64,000 bases of DNA, taken from contig NC_061114.1 in NCBI RefSeq assembly GCF_002878395.1, forward strand, positions 163,601,884 through 163,665,883, in the 5' to 3' direction. The notes under the pieces were generated by a model. That model had not been told where the DNA came from. It did not search any database and saw only the letters and a list, made by a program, of their open reading frames with translations. Made by a program: the position numbers and the translations under genes. Below, piece after piece: positions 22,468 through 33,071 of the stretch (position 1 is its first letter; each line of letters opens with the position of its first letter). This stretch comes from Capsicum annuum (Eukaryota > Streptophyta > Magnoliopsida > Solanales > Solanaceae).

Positions 22468-23730
22468 GGGTGCGTTTGGTATGATGGAAAATATTTTTCA
22501 TGGAAAATGTTTTCTTGGAAAATGTTTTATCTGGAAAATAAGTTGGTTTTTTACTTATTTTCTCATGTTTGGTTGGTGAGTGAAAAATATTTTATGGTGT
22601 TTGGTTGGTGAGTAGAGAATATTTTTTAGAAAAATATTTTTTAGTGTTTGATTGGTGAGTGAAAAAATATTTTTTAGTGTTTGATTGGTGAGTGAAAAAA
22701 TATTTTTTAGAAAATACTACTAACTGTTAATTAGTATATCAGTGCCTCTAACAACTCAACAATTTGTAAGAAATAATTTAAGCATAACAAATAATATCAA
22801 TATCGAATTCTAAAATACTACAATCACTAAATTTAAGCAACTATTAATTAGCAAATATNNNNNNNNNNNNNNNNNNNNNNNNNNNNNNNNNNNNNNNNNN
22901 NNNNNNNNNNNNNNNNNNNNNNNNNNNNNNNNNNNNNNNNNNNNNNNNNNNNNNNNNNAAACACTAAAAAATATTTTTCTAAAAAATATTTTTTAGTGTT
23001 TGATTGGTGAGTGAAAAAATATTTTTTAGTGTTTGATTGGTGAGTGAAAAAATATTTTTTAGAAAATACTACTAACTGTTAATTAGTATATCAGTGCCTC
23101 TAACAACTCAACAATTTGTAAGAAATAATTTAAGCATAACAAATAATATCAATATCGAATTCCAAAATACTACAATCACTAAATTTAAGCAACTATTAAT
23201 TAGCAAATATAGGAGACACTTTTCAACATTTTGTCAGGACAATCTCAAGATACTACAATCAATAGAAATATAACGGAACGACAAGCTTATTCAACCTCGT
23301 GAAACAAGTTGCATCGATGACAAGATGAAATATGCAATTAGCAAAAGTAACATAGGTAAGTCTTTCTCTATGAATATGAAAATAACAATACATTCAACGA
23401 ACATTGGAAATAGAAAAAAATCGAGTTTCACTTTTTTTTATTTCAAGCAGTAAAAAATTGAAGCAAAGCACAGTGAAAAATATTTTCGAGTAATGTAAAT
23501 TTTTTGAGTTATGTGAATATGAGTGTTGTTGGGGTGGGGAAAAGGGATGGGGGTGGGGTCATAAAACTCATTTGTCATTTTTTGGAAAATGACTTCCCTT
23601 GACGCATGAGGGAAGTCATTTTCCATCAAATGAAGGAAAATGAGTTGTTGTGGAAAATATTTTCCCAACATTTCATTACAACCAAACAAGGGAAAATTGG
23701 AAAACATTTTCCATCATACCAAACACACCC
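22468..23730. mobile_element. Tourist-like (PIF/Harbinger) non-autonomous element
   Basis: The left end GGGTGCGTTTGGTATGATGG and the inverse of the right end GGGTGTGTTTGGTATGATGG match at 19 of 20. The 3-bp flanking repeat TAA lies at 22465-22467 and 23731-23733, the PIF/Harbinger signature. The empty site CTTGCTAAGTGAAAAGC stands at the A-B junction near 16170. Inside are short GTGTTTGATTGGTGAGTG repeats and a 100-N gap. No transposase frame was found. Confidence 0.9.
22859..22958. other. Assembly gap of 100 N
   Basis: Exactly 100 N. The approximately 228 bp before it (22630-22858) recur almost unchanged after it (22981-23209), with one visible base difference. A failed overlap merge is likelier than a real duplication. 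Confidence 0.95.
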
Positions 23731-23733
23731 TAA

Positions 23734-24640
23734 GTGAAAAGCTTTGCAACTATAGTGCCTTAATTGTCAACATTATCAGGTTATCCCACGCTAAGGCTGC
23801 TTTGGCACAATTTCAGCACTTCTTGCACAAAGGCTGCTACTCGCGGGGCTATATCCACCTAAAGTTCAAAATATCTCCTTTTCTGTAAAGTATCCTCTCC
23901 CGATCATAGAGTAGCAAGCAACTTTAGAGTTTCCAAAACATGCTTTCATATCAAACATCATGAAAGCATTTTTTCTTTATAGGAACAATGAGAGCATACA
24001 TGTACGAGACAACTAATTTGTGTACACAACTTCAGGAGACCTTTTTCCTTTTTCTACATTTCTAGAACACCCATGAGATTCCTGGTATGATGGATTTTTA
24101 TGATAGATCATTGATTACTCTTTGTAAAGAATGTATTGTTGTCTACTATTATTTATAAGTTATGCACACTCCTATTTCCTTTTTCTTTGATATCACTTAA
24201 ATCAAGAAACCAAGTGAGATAAATAGAATCTGCAAATGGCAGTTCCTTCTCTTCCATAGTACATAACAACAATTCCAAAAGCGCACTAGAAAACCTAATC
24301 GAGTCACTTAAGAGGCCATTGACAGCAAGTATATTTAAAATTCCCAAAATGCCCCTACAAGCTGAACACGCAATCTAAATTATAATTTCTTTCCTATCTC
24401 TATACCGTGAAAACACCCTGCATCAATAAGTAAGTAGCTTGGTTCTAGGATGCCAATTTAGTAGTGCTAATGAAACCAAATGTGGAGGGAACGCGTAATA
24501 AGTAAGCGACGCAAATAATTTGTTGCCTAGACTGGAATGCAGCTTAGTGAGGAGAATCGCCCTCCAAGAGCTTTTTTGTGCTTTAGGGCTTAGGCGCGCC
24601 TTAAATGAGCCTTTGACAACACTAATTTAAATGGAAAACT
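23734..24640 (-). repeat. 3' flank of gene copy C
   Basis: Non-coding sequence collinear with 16173-17087 (unit B) and, from about 23970 on, with 6037-6660 (unit A). No gene of its own. Confidence 0.75.
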
Positions 24641-24651
24641 ATTTTGATTAT

Positions 24652-26388
24652 CTATGAGTTGATGACCTTCAGCATATTCGGCAAGTTAGGTCTGCTGTTT
24701 CTCGTTTCAGACTTCAAAACAGTTATTTCTTCCAAGAAATATTTTCTTAGTTCCCTTTCTTGGAGTCGCAACGTGTCCACTTGCCTTACATGACTTTTTC
24801 TTATTGATGAGGTCACTTGCCTTACACGACTATTGTTTCCACTGGCACTTCTCTGAGAGTAAATATTATACTGTGTCAAAAGTTACATTGGTCATGCCTC
24901 AAGTAAAATGATAATAAGTGTAGAGAAAACAAAAGGAAAACATACTCTACTACAAGCTACATGAAAATCAGATTAAAGAAAGTCAGAACTTTCTCTAAAT
25001 CAGATCAGTAAAGATTTGCTAGCAAGTTCAGTTCCATTTTTAGAGAAAGAACAAGACAAGAAATTATTGTTAAGTTGTCTAAATGAGAGTGAGGGAATTC
25101 TATGGAATTGGATACTCTCTTAAATTTGAATACATAAAACTTGAAATCAAAGGCATGGCCTGAGAAAATTCAAAACACAAGAGAAGCATTCAAAATGCAA
25201 AGACACGCCACGATGCTGGAAAACAATCTGTAGGCTGTTAACCTACCTTTATGTAGTGATAGAAGGGATTTCCCACGTTCATTTGTTGAGCTAGATGGTA
25301 ATTGCATCTTAATGTCTTTCCAAAGCTTCGTATACTCCTCTTCATCATACGGCCTCATCAATAAATTCAGACACTCCTTCCTATACCCAGAATCTCTGAT
25401 TGTCGCATCCAGCTTGATACACAAAATTAGAAGCCAATGCTTACAAGAATTATTATGGAGAACCAAAACTAAGAGGTACCATAAAATAAAGGAAGAATTG
25501 AAATCATACATGTTGAACTGCAGGTACAAAGGGGTTAAAGCTGCTGCCCCTGCCTAGCTCTGCACTTACATTCTCAAGGATTTCTACTTCACTTTCGGCT
25601 ACTGCCTCCTCAAGAGCTTCATAAACAAAATGAACAGTTATTTCCAAATGACGATTTGAGACAACAATATATTTATACACAATTTTTTATTTTGGAAGAA
25701 TCAAATAACTCTTACCAACAGAATCTTCTTCTATTTTTACTTCCACGTCCATGAATTTGCTATTATTCTGAATCTTCTGCTCCTTATCAGGTACAATCTT
25801 CACATCAACTCTCTGCAACCTGTCATCTAAATCCCTATCCTCATTTCGTCGCTTCTCGCTCAAAATCCCATCTTTAATCTTCTGCTCGTTACCAGATACA
25901 ATCTTCACATCAAATCTACGTGTCCTGTCATCTAAATCCCTTTCATTGTATCGTGGTTTCTTGCGCAAAAAACTCCCATCTTTCATCTTCTGCTTTTCAA
26001 CAATCCTATTCTTTCTGACCAATTCATTACCCTGACCCTTTTCAACTCGATGAATCTCCGACTCCCTGTCTTTCTCATATTCAACTAAAACGGGCAACCC
26101 ATTCTGATCAGTAGCTTGAAAAACATATGATCCCCCATGTGGCTTAGTGTTAGCCAAGAAAGTCATATAATCGGGGTCATCTTCTTCAACATCACTACTA
26201 GGTTTTTCCCCACCATAGGCAGCAACTCCAGCCTCCTTTTGTTGTGCATAATTTATAAATAATACTAAGAAGTCGACATAATCTTCATCCACATCAACAC
26301 ATCTTTCCAATGCTCTGCCAATCTCAATCGCAGTTCTTACCTTATCATACTTGTCAAGACCCAATTCCTGCTTACCAAATTTCCCCAT
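24652..26388 (-). CDS. Copy C: intact-looking gene of unknown function, five exons
   Basis: Proposed exons are 26388-25716, 25616-25570, 25412-25247, 25159-25134 and 24852-24652. All introns are GT-AG, and phases close exactly to 370 codons plus a stop. The protein is charged and soluble. Residues 71-90 hold DPDYMTFLANTKPHGGSYVF, preceded by an acidic stretch. Residues 132-168 and 169-205 form two tandem copies of a basic motif ending in DVKIV. Residues 241-295 hold RPYDEEEYTKLWKDI. The last exon is rich in Arg, Lys and Glu and could be helical. I do not recognise a named domain; the layout suggests a plant-specific uncharacterised family, perhaps nuclear. The start could lie upstream, since the frame stays open to about 26480, but no ATG precedes 26388 in it. 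The 26-nt exon is the least certain. Copies A and B are broken, so this is the likeliest functional member. Confidence 0.65.
25785..25995 (-). repeat. Intragenic tandem repeat in copy C exon 1
   Basis: Two units of about 37 codons share QK(M/I)KDG, a Lys/Arg-rich part, an R-DLDDR core and DVKIV. Copies A and B carry one unit only. Confidence 0.8.
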
Positions 26389-26499
26389 ATAATCAAAAAC
26401 AGCAACTAACAAGTGATGTTTTTCTTGTCTAATGGGTAACCTTAGCTGATATAAATTAATTTGGCTAGGCAAATTTGTTGTCCCCTCACTCTCACTCTA

Positions 26500-26665
26500 T
26501 GGAAAAGAAGAAGCTCAAATGGAAAATGGCAGAGTGCGTTGTGCCATACAGACTTGCCGAGGGATGTTCTTTCAGCAGAACGGGAGACAAGCCTAGACTA
26601 GATTGAACGCAATGTTCAAATGGCAAATTTGGTGCGCTACTCTATTTTCTTTTTTTATACTGGAG
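26500..26665 (-). promoter_or_regulatory. Possible promoter and 5' leader of copy C
   Basis: On the minus strand CAGTATAAAAAAAG (about 26652-26665) could be a TATA box some 260 bp upstream of the assumed ATG. The sequence diverges completely from the upstream regions of A and B at about 26400, so C alone seems to keep a native upstream region. No transcription evidence is available. Confidence 0.25.
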
Positions 26666-26997
26666 ATTAACAAAATTAAATTAAAGTTACCCCAAATATA
26701 TTAAAATGACATTTAGTTAAGTCTATGTAACTGATAAAGTAGAATCTAAAGTGTTGTCATAATAGAAAATTTATTTCTTTTAAACGGATTAAAAAAAAAA
26801 ACAGTTCATTCGTTTTTAAATGAAGATAGCATTTACACAGAGGGTGTGTTTGGTATGATTATAGGGATGGCAATGGGACTGGACTGGACGGTTGCGGAGA
26901 GGGGCAGATTTTAAGCTATGTGGGATAGTGCAGTTATGCGGGTGCGGTATTGGTTGCGGGTACATGCGATTTTAAATTTAAAAAAAAAAAAAAAAAA
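26666..26997. other. Broken ends of two DNA-transposon families
   Basis: GGGTGTGTTTGGTATGAT at 26842-26859 matches the end of the Tourist-like element at 22468-23730, but no partner end was found. TAGGGATGGCAATGGGAC directly after (about 26862) looks like an hAT-type end followed by GC-rich subterminal sequence, again without a partner. This suggests one element cut by another. Confidence 0.45.
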
Positions 26998-27297
26998 TTG
27001 AGTGAAAATTATTTTCACCCTCAACTTTGATTAAAAAATCAAACTCTCCTCAATATTGAATAATAATCATACTCCCCTTTTATCCCATATAATGTTCATT
27101 TTGTGCTTATAATTTTAATTCTATATTTATGTAATATCTTTTTATATTATATGTAATGAATATGTTTTTAACATGGATATTGGTAGCATTCTATTTAAGT
27201 TTATTAACTTTATACGCAAATTAATACGTTTTATAAATTTATCACAAAATTTAATATTATTTTTTAAGATCGTTATTGTAGTATTATATATATTAAA

Positions 27298-27510
27298 GAG
27301 TCGTTTGATGTGAGGTATAATTATAATAATTCAGAGATAAAATTCATGATTATTTATCCTGTGTTTAATTAGATGTATTAAGTAATCTCAAAATTATTTG
27401 TCCCACTATTTATACCACAGTGATGAGATAAGTTATCACACATACATATTAGTACAACATATTTTGTAATAACTAATCCCGAAATAACTTGTTTCCAAAC
27501 AACCTACCCC
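27298..27510. mobile_element. MITE nested in the MULE-like element
   Basis: The left end near GTCGTTTGATGTGAGG and the inverse of the right end GGTTGTTTGGAAACAAG form weak inverted termini around about 210 bp that includes TAATCCCGAAATAACTTG. This resembles a MITE family common in Solanaceae, from memory. Confidence 0.45.
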
Positions 27511-27960
27511 TAAGTGTGTATATATACATATGTATGTACATGCATGTGTGTATATTTCCGTGTTTTATCACTCTCTTACTAAATTTATTTCGTATTACTT
27601 AACTTTTTGTTGATATAACACAATCCTTAGGAAAAAATTACTTAGAGGTATATTTTGCTAAATTAACCTTATTAATGATAATTTGAAACTTTAAATTTGT
27701 CTATATTGTTACTTTATATAGTTATTTAACACTAAAGGATAGAAAAAACATAATACAATTCTCTTGATTTCACAAATTGAGCAGATAAACTAAAACATTT
27801 ATTTTTTGCATGAGGATCAAGTGATAAGAAACGATATTATCTATTGTCTATATCAGTAAATAAGTTGTGATTGCCGTTAATAGAGTATTAAATATTTTAT
27901 AATTTATATAAATAAATATAATCTTTAAAATTTGACCTTATTTTTATTCGAGAAAAACAT

Positions 27961-28261
27961 CTAGTATCCCCAAACTATGACCAAATTTGCTACGACACAC
28001 GACAACTTCACGGGGTTCCTATTACCCCTCAAACTAAATTTTACTTACTTTTGTCAATCTTTTTAGCTAACGTGATACCTTTTGTCAATCGTTTTAGATG
28101 GCGTGACACCTTTGATATGGACTTCATTTTATGTAATAAAGGTGTCACATTAGCACAAAAAATGATAAAAATATGCTAAATTTGAGTTTAGGGAATAATA
28201 GAACCCCTGTAAAGTTGGAGTGTGTCGTAACAACTTTGACCATAGTTCGGGGTGGTACTAG
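27961..28261. mobile_element. MITE nested in the MULE-like element, long TIRs
   Basis: It begins CTAGTATCCCCAAACTATG and ends as the inverse CTAGTACCACCCCGAACTATG-like sequence. The inverted arms run about 80 bp (both include GTCGTGTGTCG/CGACACAC and AACCCC blocks) around a short centre, and total about 301 bp. It is a non-coding stem-forming element. Confidence 0.8.
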
Positions 28262-28462
28262 AGGCTTATCTCTTTCATTTATTGTTTGTATTTTCTGCAT
28301 TGAAATATGTTTATAAAATTAGTAGTACTTATTATTTTCACTTGTTAAAATAAATATTATAGTTTTGATTATTATTAATAAAATTAATTTTCTTATTATA
28401 CTAATTTACTTCATAAAGATCATCATTAGCTTATATATTTCTTACTTTTTTTTTCTAGAAGA

Positions 28463-28536
28463 TAATGTTTATGTTTTTATGAAAATTTTGTTATATGAAT
28501 AATGTTTATGTTTTTATGAAAAATTTGTTATATATT
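28463..28536. repeat. Two-unit 37-bp direct repeat
   Basis: AATGTTTATGTTTTTATGAA occurs twice in tandem with its AT-rich downstream part, inside the MULE-like element. Confidence 0.75.
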
Positions 28537-28716
28537 TTTTTTTTAAATGAAAATATGATGATTTTAAAGAAGTTAAAAAAAAAATTGATGATAAAGGGTA
28601 AAATAGGAATTTTAAAAAGTCAATTAGAATAAAGGGGGAGTATGATTATTGTTCAAAGTTGAGGGAGGAGTTTGATTTTAAGACAAAGTTGAGGAGGGAA
28701 AATGATTTTAACCCCT

Positions 28717-29483
28717 AAAAATTAGTATTATATTCGTGAATGTACCTAAATTATATGTATTCTTTAACTAAAATTTTATGATACTAAAAATGACATGTAT
28801 AACACTACAAATAAATAATTCTATAGCTTTTTTAATATCTCTATTCATTTTTTTTGTAATCTAGCAAAATATTATGAGAACGGAATGTGATAGGAATAGG
28901 GGTTTGGGGATGAATAGAGGTTTGGGGATGGGGATGTGGCAGAGGAGACACTGAACTTAGAATGTCACTTATGAAATTTGTTTCTTTTCTGTTTTCATTA
29001 ATAAAGCTGTTTTCTCAGTTTGAAGGAACTTGTTTTTTTTAAATACTTAACCTATCAAATATGAAAAAATTGAAAAATATTTATCAAAAATATTTTTCTC
29101 GAAAGAAATGTTGAAAACACCATTAAAATAAACGTGAATTATTACTTTAGTTCCTAAATTATGTCTAGTACTTAAAACCCTCAATTTGGTAGAAACTTTA
29201 TTGACGTGCTCTCGCTCGCAATTCATGAGTTGGACATTTATTCTCTGATAAAATTTATACTTAGGCTTGATCCTATAATATTTCAATGTGGTTTATTTAG
29301 TATTCAATTAATGGATTTAGGTTAGAATTCTGTTAGGTTTTCAATTTGTGAATTTGGATTAGGGTTCATGAAATTTTCAACATTATCAAAAATTTACATG
29401 TTTATTCATCAAGATAATTAAAGAAGAAGATTGTTGTAATAATTAAAGAAGAAGAGAATTGTTGAATAAAAGATTGAGTTTTC
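28717..29483. other. Intergenic DNA, nothing recognised
   Basis: AT-rich sequence with small repeats such as AGGGGTTTGGGGATG (twice near 28900) and TAATTAAAGAAGAAGA (twice near 29415-29450). No coding frame can be supported. Confidence 0.45.
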
Positions 29484-29629
29484 TGATGTAAAATGGATGT
29501 CATGCCATGTGTTAATGGCAATCCAAGCCATGTGTTAATGGCAATCCAAGTGTCCAATTAAATTGCTATTTGGCATCATCTGAAGTGGACAAAAGTGCTA
29601 ACTAATTATGCACCTCTTTGTTTAAAATA

Positions 29630-30078
29630 GGCAAAACTCATACGCACTCTTCGCGGAGCTGGAAAATGACGAATAAAATGCAGACACGTGTTATTTTTAT
29701 TCAAATAATTTATAAATAATTAATTTTAAATAAAAAATATCCAAATAATTTCTAAATAATTAATTTAAATAAAAAATACCCCCTCCCCCTAACTTATCTA
29801 CCCCACCAACCTTCTTCTTCAAACACCCCACCCATCCACCCCACCAGTCCACCCACCCATCCTCCACCCCCACCCCACCCCACCAGTCTTCTTCTTAAAA
29901 CACCCCACCCACCTTTCACCCCCACCCCACGCACCCCGCTAATATTTTCTTCAAACACCCTACTCACCCCGCCACTCTTCTTCCCTTCCCTTCCCCACCC
30001 CCGCACCCCAGTCATTTTTAATTTTTTTCACCGATTTTGCTTCGATTTTTAATTTTTCTACTTTGATTTTTTAAAATA
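29630..30078. mobile_element. C-rich insertion in the 5' LTR of copia element 2
   Basis: Absent from the 3' LTR. The 9-bp TTTAAAATA stands at 29621-29629 and again at 30070-30078, which could be a target duplication (9 bp would fit a Mutator-like element) but may be chance in AT-rich DNA. The interior holds a degenerate polypyrimidine repeat (CTTCTTCAAACACCCCACCC and variants at about 29811, 29889 and 29944). No inverted termini are clear. Confidence 0.6.
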
Positions 30079-30165
30079 TAAGTTGCCATGCATGGTTATA
30101 AATAACCCATGCTTTCTGTACAAACTGAGTAGTGGAAAAATATTAATGAAATATTACTCCTTGTC

Positions 30166-30272
30166 GTGTTGGGAGCGCTACCCCCGAATGGGGCCCTACT
30201 CGGCGCGAATCCGAATTAGTCAGACTCCAATGCGGATACCGAACACCAGATGGAAAATTAAAAAAAAAGAAA
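30166..30272 (+). mobile_element. Short retroposon (Au-SINE-like) with 18-bp TSD in the 5' LTR
   Basis: Flanked by GAAATATTACTCCTTGTC at 30148-30165 and 30273-30290, with an A-rich tail. The 3' LTR shows the site once (about 35405). The body (GGGAGCGCTACCCCCGAATG, CGGCGCGAATCCGAATTAG, CAATGCGGATACCG) resembles Au-type SINE 3' sequence as I remember it. It is short and probably 5'-truncated. Confidence 0.88.
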
Positions 30273-30350
30273 GAAATATTACTCCTTGTCAATTTGCTTG
30301 CTCACTGCCTTGTCTCTTTGCTTGCTCACTGTTATTATAATTTTATAACA

Positions 30351-30368
30351 CGTTATCAACACGAGTCT
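30351..30368 (+). promoter_or_regulatory. Primer binding site region of copia element 2
   Basis: CGTTATCAACACGAG follows the 5' LTR and resembles the TTATCAGCACGAG type found after some plant copia LTRs. Confidence 0.6.
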
Positions 30369-30420
30369 TTGCAAAACCCATTCGAAGATATTTAAAGGTT
30401 AGTATTTAATTTTTTAAATA

Positions 30421-31293
30421 ATGTCTAATATTTTCAGACGCGATTTTAGTGCCCTAGATATATCTGACAAAACCTATATGTCCTGGACACTAGACACAAA
30501 AATATATTTAAATGCAATGGGTCTGACAGACACCATTAAAATTAACAATAAGGCATCAGATCAAGATAAGGGCAAGGCCATGATATTTCTTCGTCGTCAT
30601 CTTGACGAAGGTTTAAAAATGGAATATCTCATGATCAAAGATCCCCTCGTATTGTGAAATAATTTAAAAGAAAGATACGACGACCTAAAGATGGTCATTC
30701 TTCCACAAGCTCGTAATGAATGGACCTATTTGAGGTTTCAGGACTTTAAAAGTGTAACTGAATATAATTCTACGATGTTTAGAATTAAATCGCAATTTGA
30801 TTTATTCGAAGAAAATATCACAGATCACGCCATGTTAGAGAAAACATTCTCTACTTTTCCCTCCTCGAGTACGCTTCTGCAGCAGCAGTATCGAGTAATG
30901 GGATTTTAAAAATATTCTGAATTAATAGCTCATCTTTTGGTTGTTGAACAACATAATGAGCTTTTAATAAAAAATAATGAAAGTCGGCCTCCTGGTACTG
31001 CTTCATTCCCTGAAGTAAATGCTGCAAATTTTCGCTCAACTAGGCATGAAAGAAGTCCTGACCCCAGTCGTGGTCGAGGTCGAGGTCGTGATCATGGTCG
31101 TGGAAGGTATTTTAATCAGGGTGATCGCCTTGCAATAAATAATAACCCTCAGCACCAGCAGTATAAAAAGAGGGGCGGACGAACACTGTAAATAAATGTT
31201 ATCGATGTGGAGGAAAGGGGCATTGGGCGTGTACCTGTCGTACGCCTAAGCATCTGGTAAAACTATATCAGGCGTCCCTTAAAAAGCCATAAA
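30421..31293 (+). pseudogene. gag of copia element 2, broken
   Basis: ATG at 30421 gives MSNIFRRDFSALDISDKTYM followed by YMSWTLDTKIYLNAMGL, a copia gag start. Stops occur after 30654 and 30906. Later blocks carry an Arg/Gly-rich segment (GRGRGRDHGRGR, about 31075-31105). After a frameshift a zinc knuckle CYRCGGKGHWACTC appears near 31198-31240. Confidence 0.88.
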
Positions 31294-31559
31294 ATGATGT
31301 TGAAACAAACTTCCTCCTAGAAGATAACATTGAGCCTATGAACTTGGATGTTTCAGATTTTGTTATAGTTCCTGAAGAATATGTAAATTACTCTGTAGGT
31401 GACAATAATGATATAATCCGATTATGTTAATTTTCTGTTAAAGTTGTATTAGTTTATATTCTTGTCATTCACTAATTTTGTATATAAATATAGTGTGTAT
31501 AAATATGTTATGCTAGTAATGTTATAATATTTATTTTGTTTACATTTTTATTTTGAACA

Positions 31560-32950
31560 ATATGAATTCTCCTCAAATTTTGTTTGGATAACAAATTGAT
31601 CGTGATGATATTTGTGTAATTGATAGCAGAATAACGCATGCAATGTTTAAAGATGAAAAATACTTTTCCTACTTACATAGAAGGAGAGCAAATGTTACGA
31701 CGATTTCTAGTAATTCAAAATTAATTGAAGGCTCCGAAAGAGCTACTATATTTCTGACTAAGGGGATAAAATTAGTTATAGAAGATGCATTGTTCTATTC
31801 TAAATCTCCAAGAAACTTATTAAGTTTTAAAGATATCCGCCAAAATGGATATCATGTTGAGACAATCAATGAAATGAATGCCGAATATCTTGGCATTACC
31901 AGGAATGTCTCAGGTCAGAAACAAATGTTGGAGAAATTCCAACTTTGTCTTCAGGCTTATACTATGCCAAAATTAGTACAGTTGAAGCACACTCTATCAT
32001 AAACCAGAAGTTTACTGATATAAATATATTTGTGCTCTGGCATGATCGAATAGGCCATCCTGGCTCGATAATGATGAGATAAATCATTAAAAATTCAAAA
32101 GGGCATTCGTTAAAGAACCTGAAGATTCTTACACCGGATGAATTTTCATGTGCTGCTTGTTATCAAGGCAAACTGATAACTAGGCCATCGCCATTAAAAG
32201 TTAGCATCAAATCCCCTCAGTTTCTAGAACGTATACATGGGAAAATATGTGGGCCTATTCACTCACCTAGTGGGACATTTAGATATTTTATGGTTCTAAT
32301 AGACGCATATTCAAGATGGTCGCATGTGTGCCTCTTGTCATCTCGCAACCTGGCGTTTACAAAATTATTGGCACAAATAATATGATTAAGGGCGCAATTT
32401 CCAGATTATCCTATTAAGGCTATTTGCCTCGATAATGCTAAAGAATTTAAATCCTAAACTTTTGATGATTATTGTATGTCAGTTGGGATAAGAATTGAAT
32501 ATCCCGTTGCTCATGTTCATACTCAAAATGGTCTTACTGAGTCATTTATTAAGCGCCTACAATTGATAGCAAGACCACTGCTTATGAAAACGAAATTGCC
32601 TACTACTGTTTAGGGTCATGTTATCTTGCATGCAACATCACTTGTTCGTCTCAGGCCAGCTCATTATAATAAGTACTCCCCGTTACAATTGGTCCTGGGT
32701 CATGAGCTGAATATTTTTCATCTACAAATTTTTGAATGTGCTGTATATATGCCAGTTGCACTACTTCAGCGAACTAAGATGGGTCCCAGAGAAGGTTAGG
32801 AATATATGTTGGGTTTGAGTCACCCTCTATAATTCACTACCTTGAACCATTGACGAGAGATTTATTTACTGCTCGATTTATAGATTGTCAATTTGATGGA
32901 ATAAATTTTTCGCAGTTAGGGGGAGAAAAATATGAACTTAAAAGAGAAAT
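31560..32950 (+). pseudogene. Protease and integrase of copia element 2, broken
   Basis: The protease block reads CVIDSRITHAMF near 31615-31650; the active-site DSG has become DSR. The integrase region follows: RIGHPGS (about 32050), SCAACYQGKL (about 32148-32178), the core with VLIDAYSRWS (about 32295-32325) and ICLDNAKEF (about 32420-32450), and HTQNGLTESFIKRLQ (about 32518-32562). Internal stops near 32080, 32385, 32455 and 32610 and frame changes inactivate it. Confidence 0.9.
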
Positions 32951-33071
32951 TACATAGAAAGTTTCATCATTATCTTATTTTGATCCACGTACCCCCATAT
33001 GTGAAAGTGAGGTCCAGAAGATCATTCACTTACAGAAATTAGCAAATCAAATACCAGATGCATTTAATGAT

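Larger units (their letters stand above)
26998..28716. mobile_element. MULE-like element with ~90-bp terminal inverted repeats
   Basis: The left arm (about 27005-27090, with CACCCTCAACTTTGATT and AATAATCATACTCCCCTTTT) and the right arm (about 28625-28712) are inverse complements with scattered differences. The interior is AT-rich with no transposase frame, and two further MITEs are nested in it. Long inverted arms suggest a Mutator-like non-autonomous element. The target duplication is obscured by the A-rich left flank. Confidence 0.7.
29484..30350 (+). repeat. 5' LTR of copia element 2, enlarged by two insertions
   Basis: 867 bp against 258 bp in the 3' LTR. The excess is explained by a 23-bp tandem duplication (CCATGTGTTAATGGCAATCC, about 29502-29548), a C-rich insert at 29630-30078, and a retroposon at 30166-30272. 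Confidence 0.92.

Noticed and set aside
29794..30015. Gly/Trp-rich minus-strand open frame of 73 codons
   Set aside because: It is a direct reading of the C-rich repeat; there is no start context, domain or conservation, and it lies in an insertion within an LTR.
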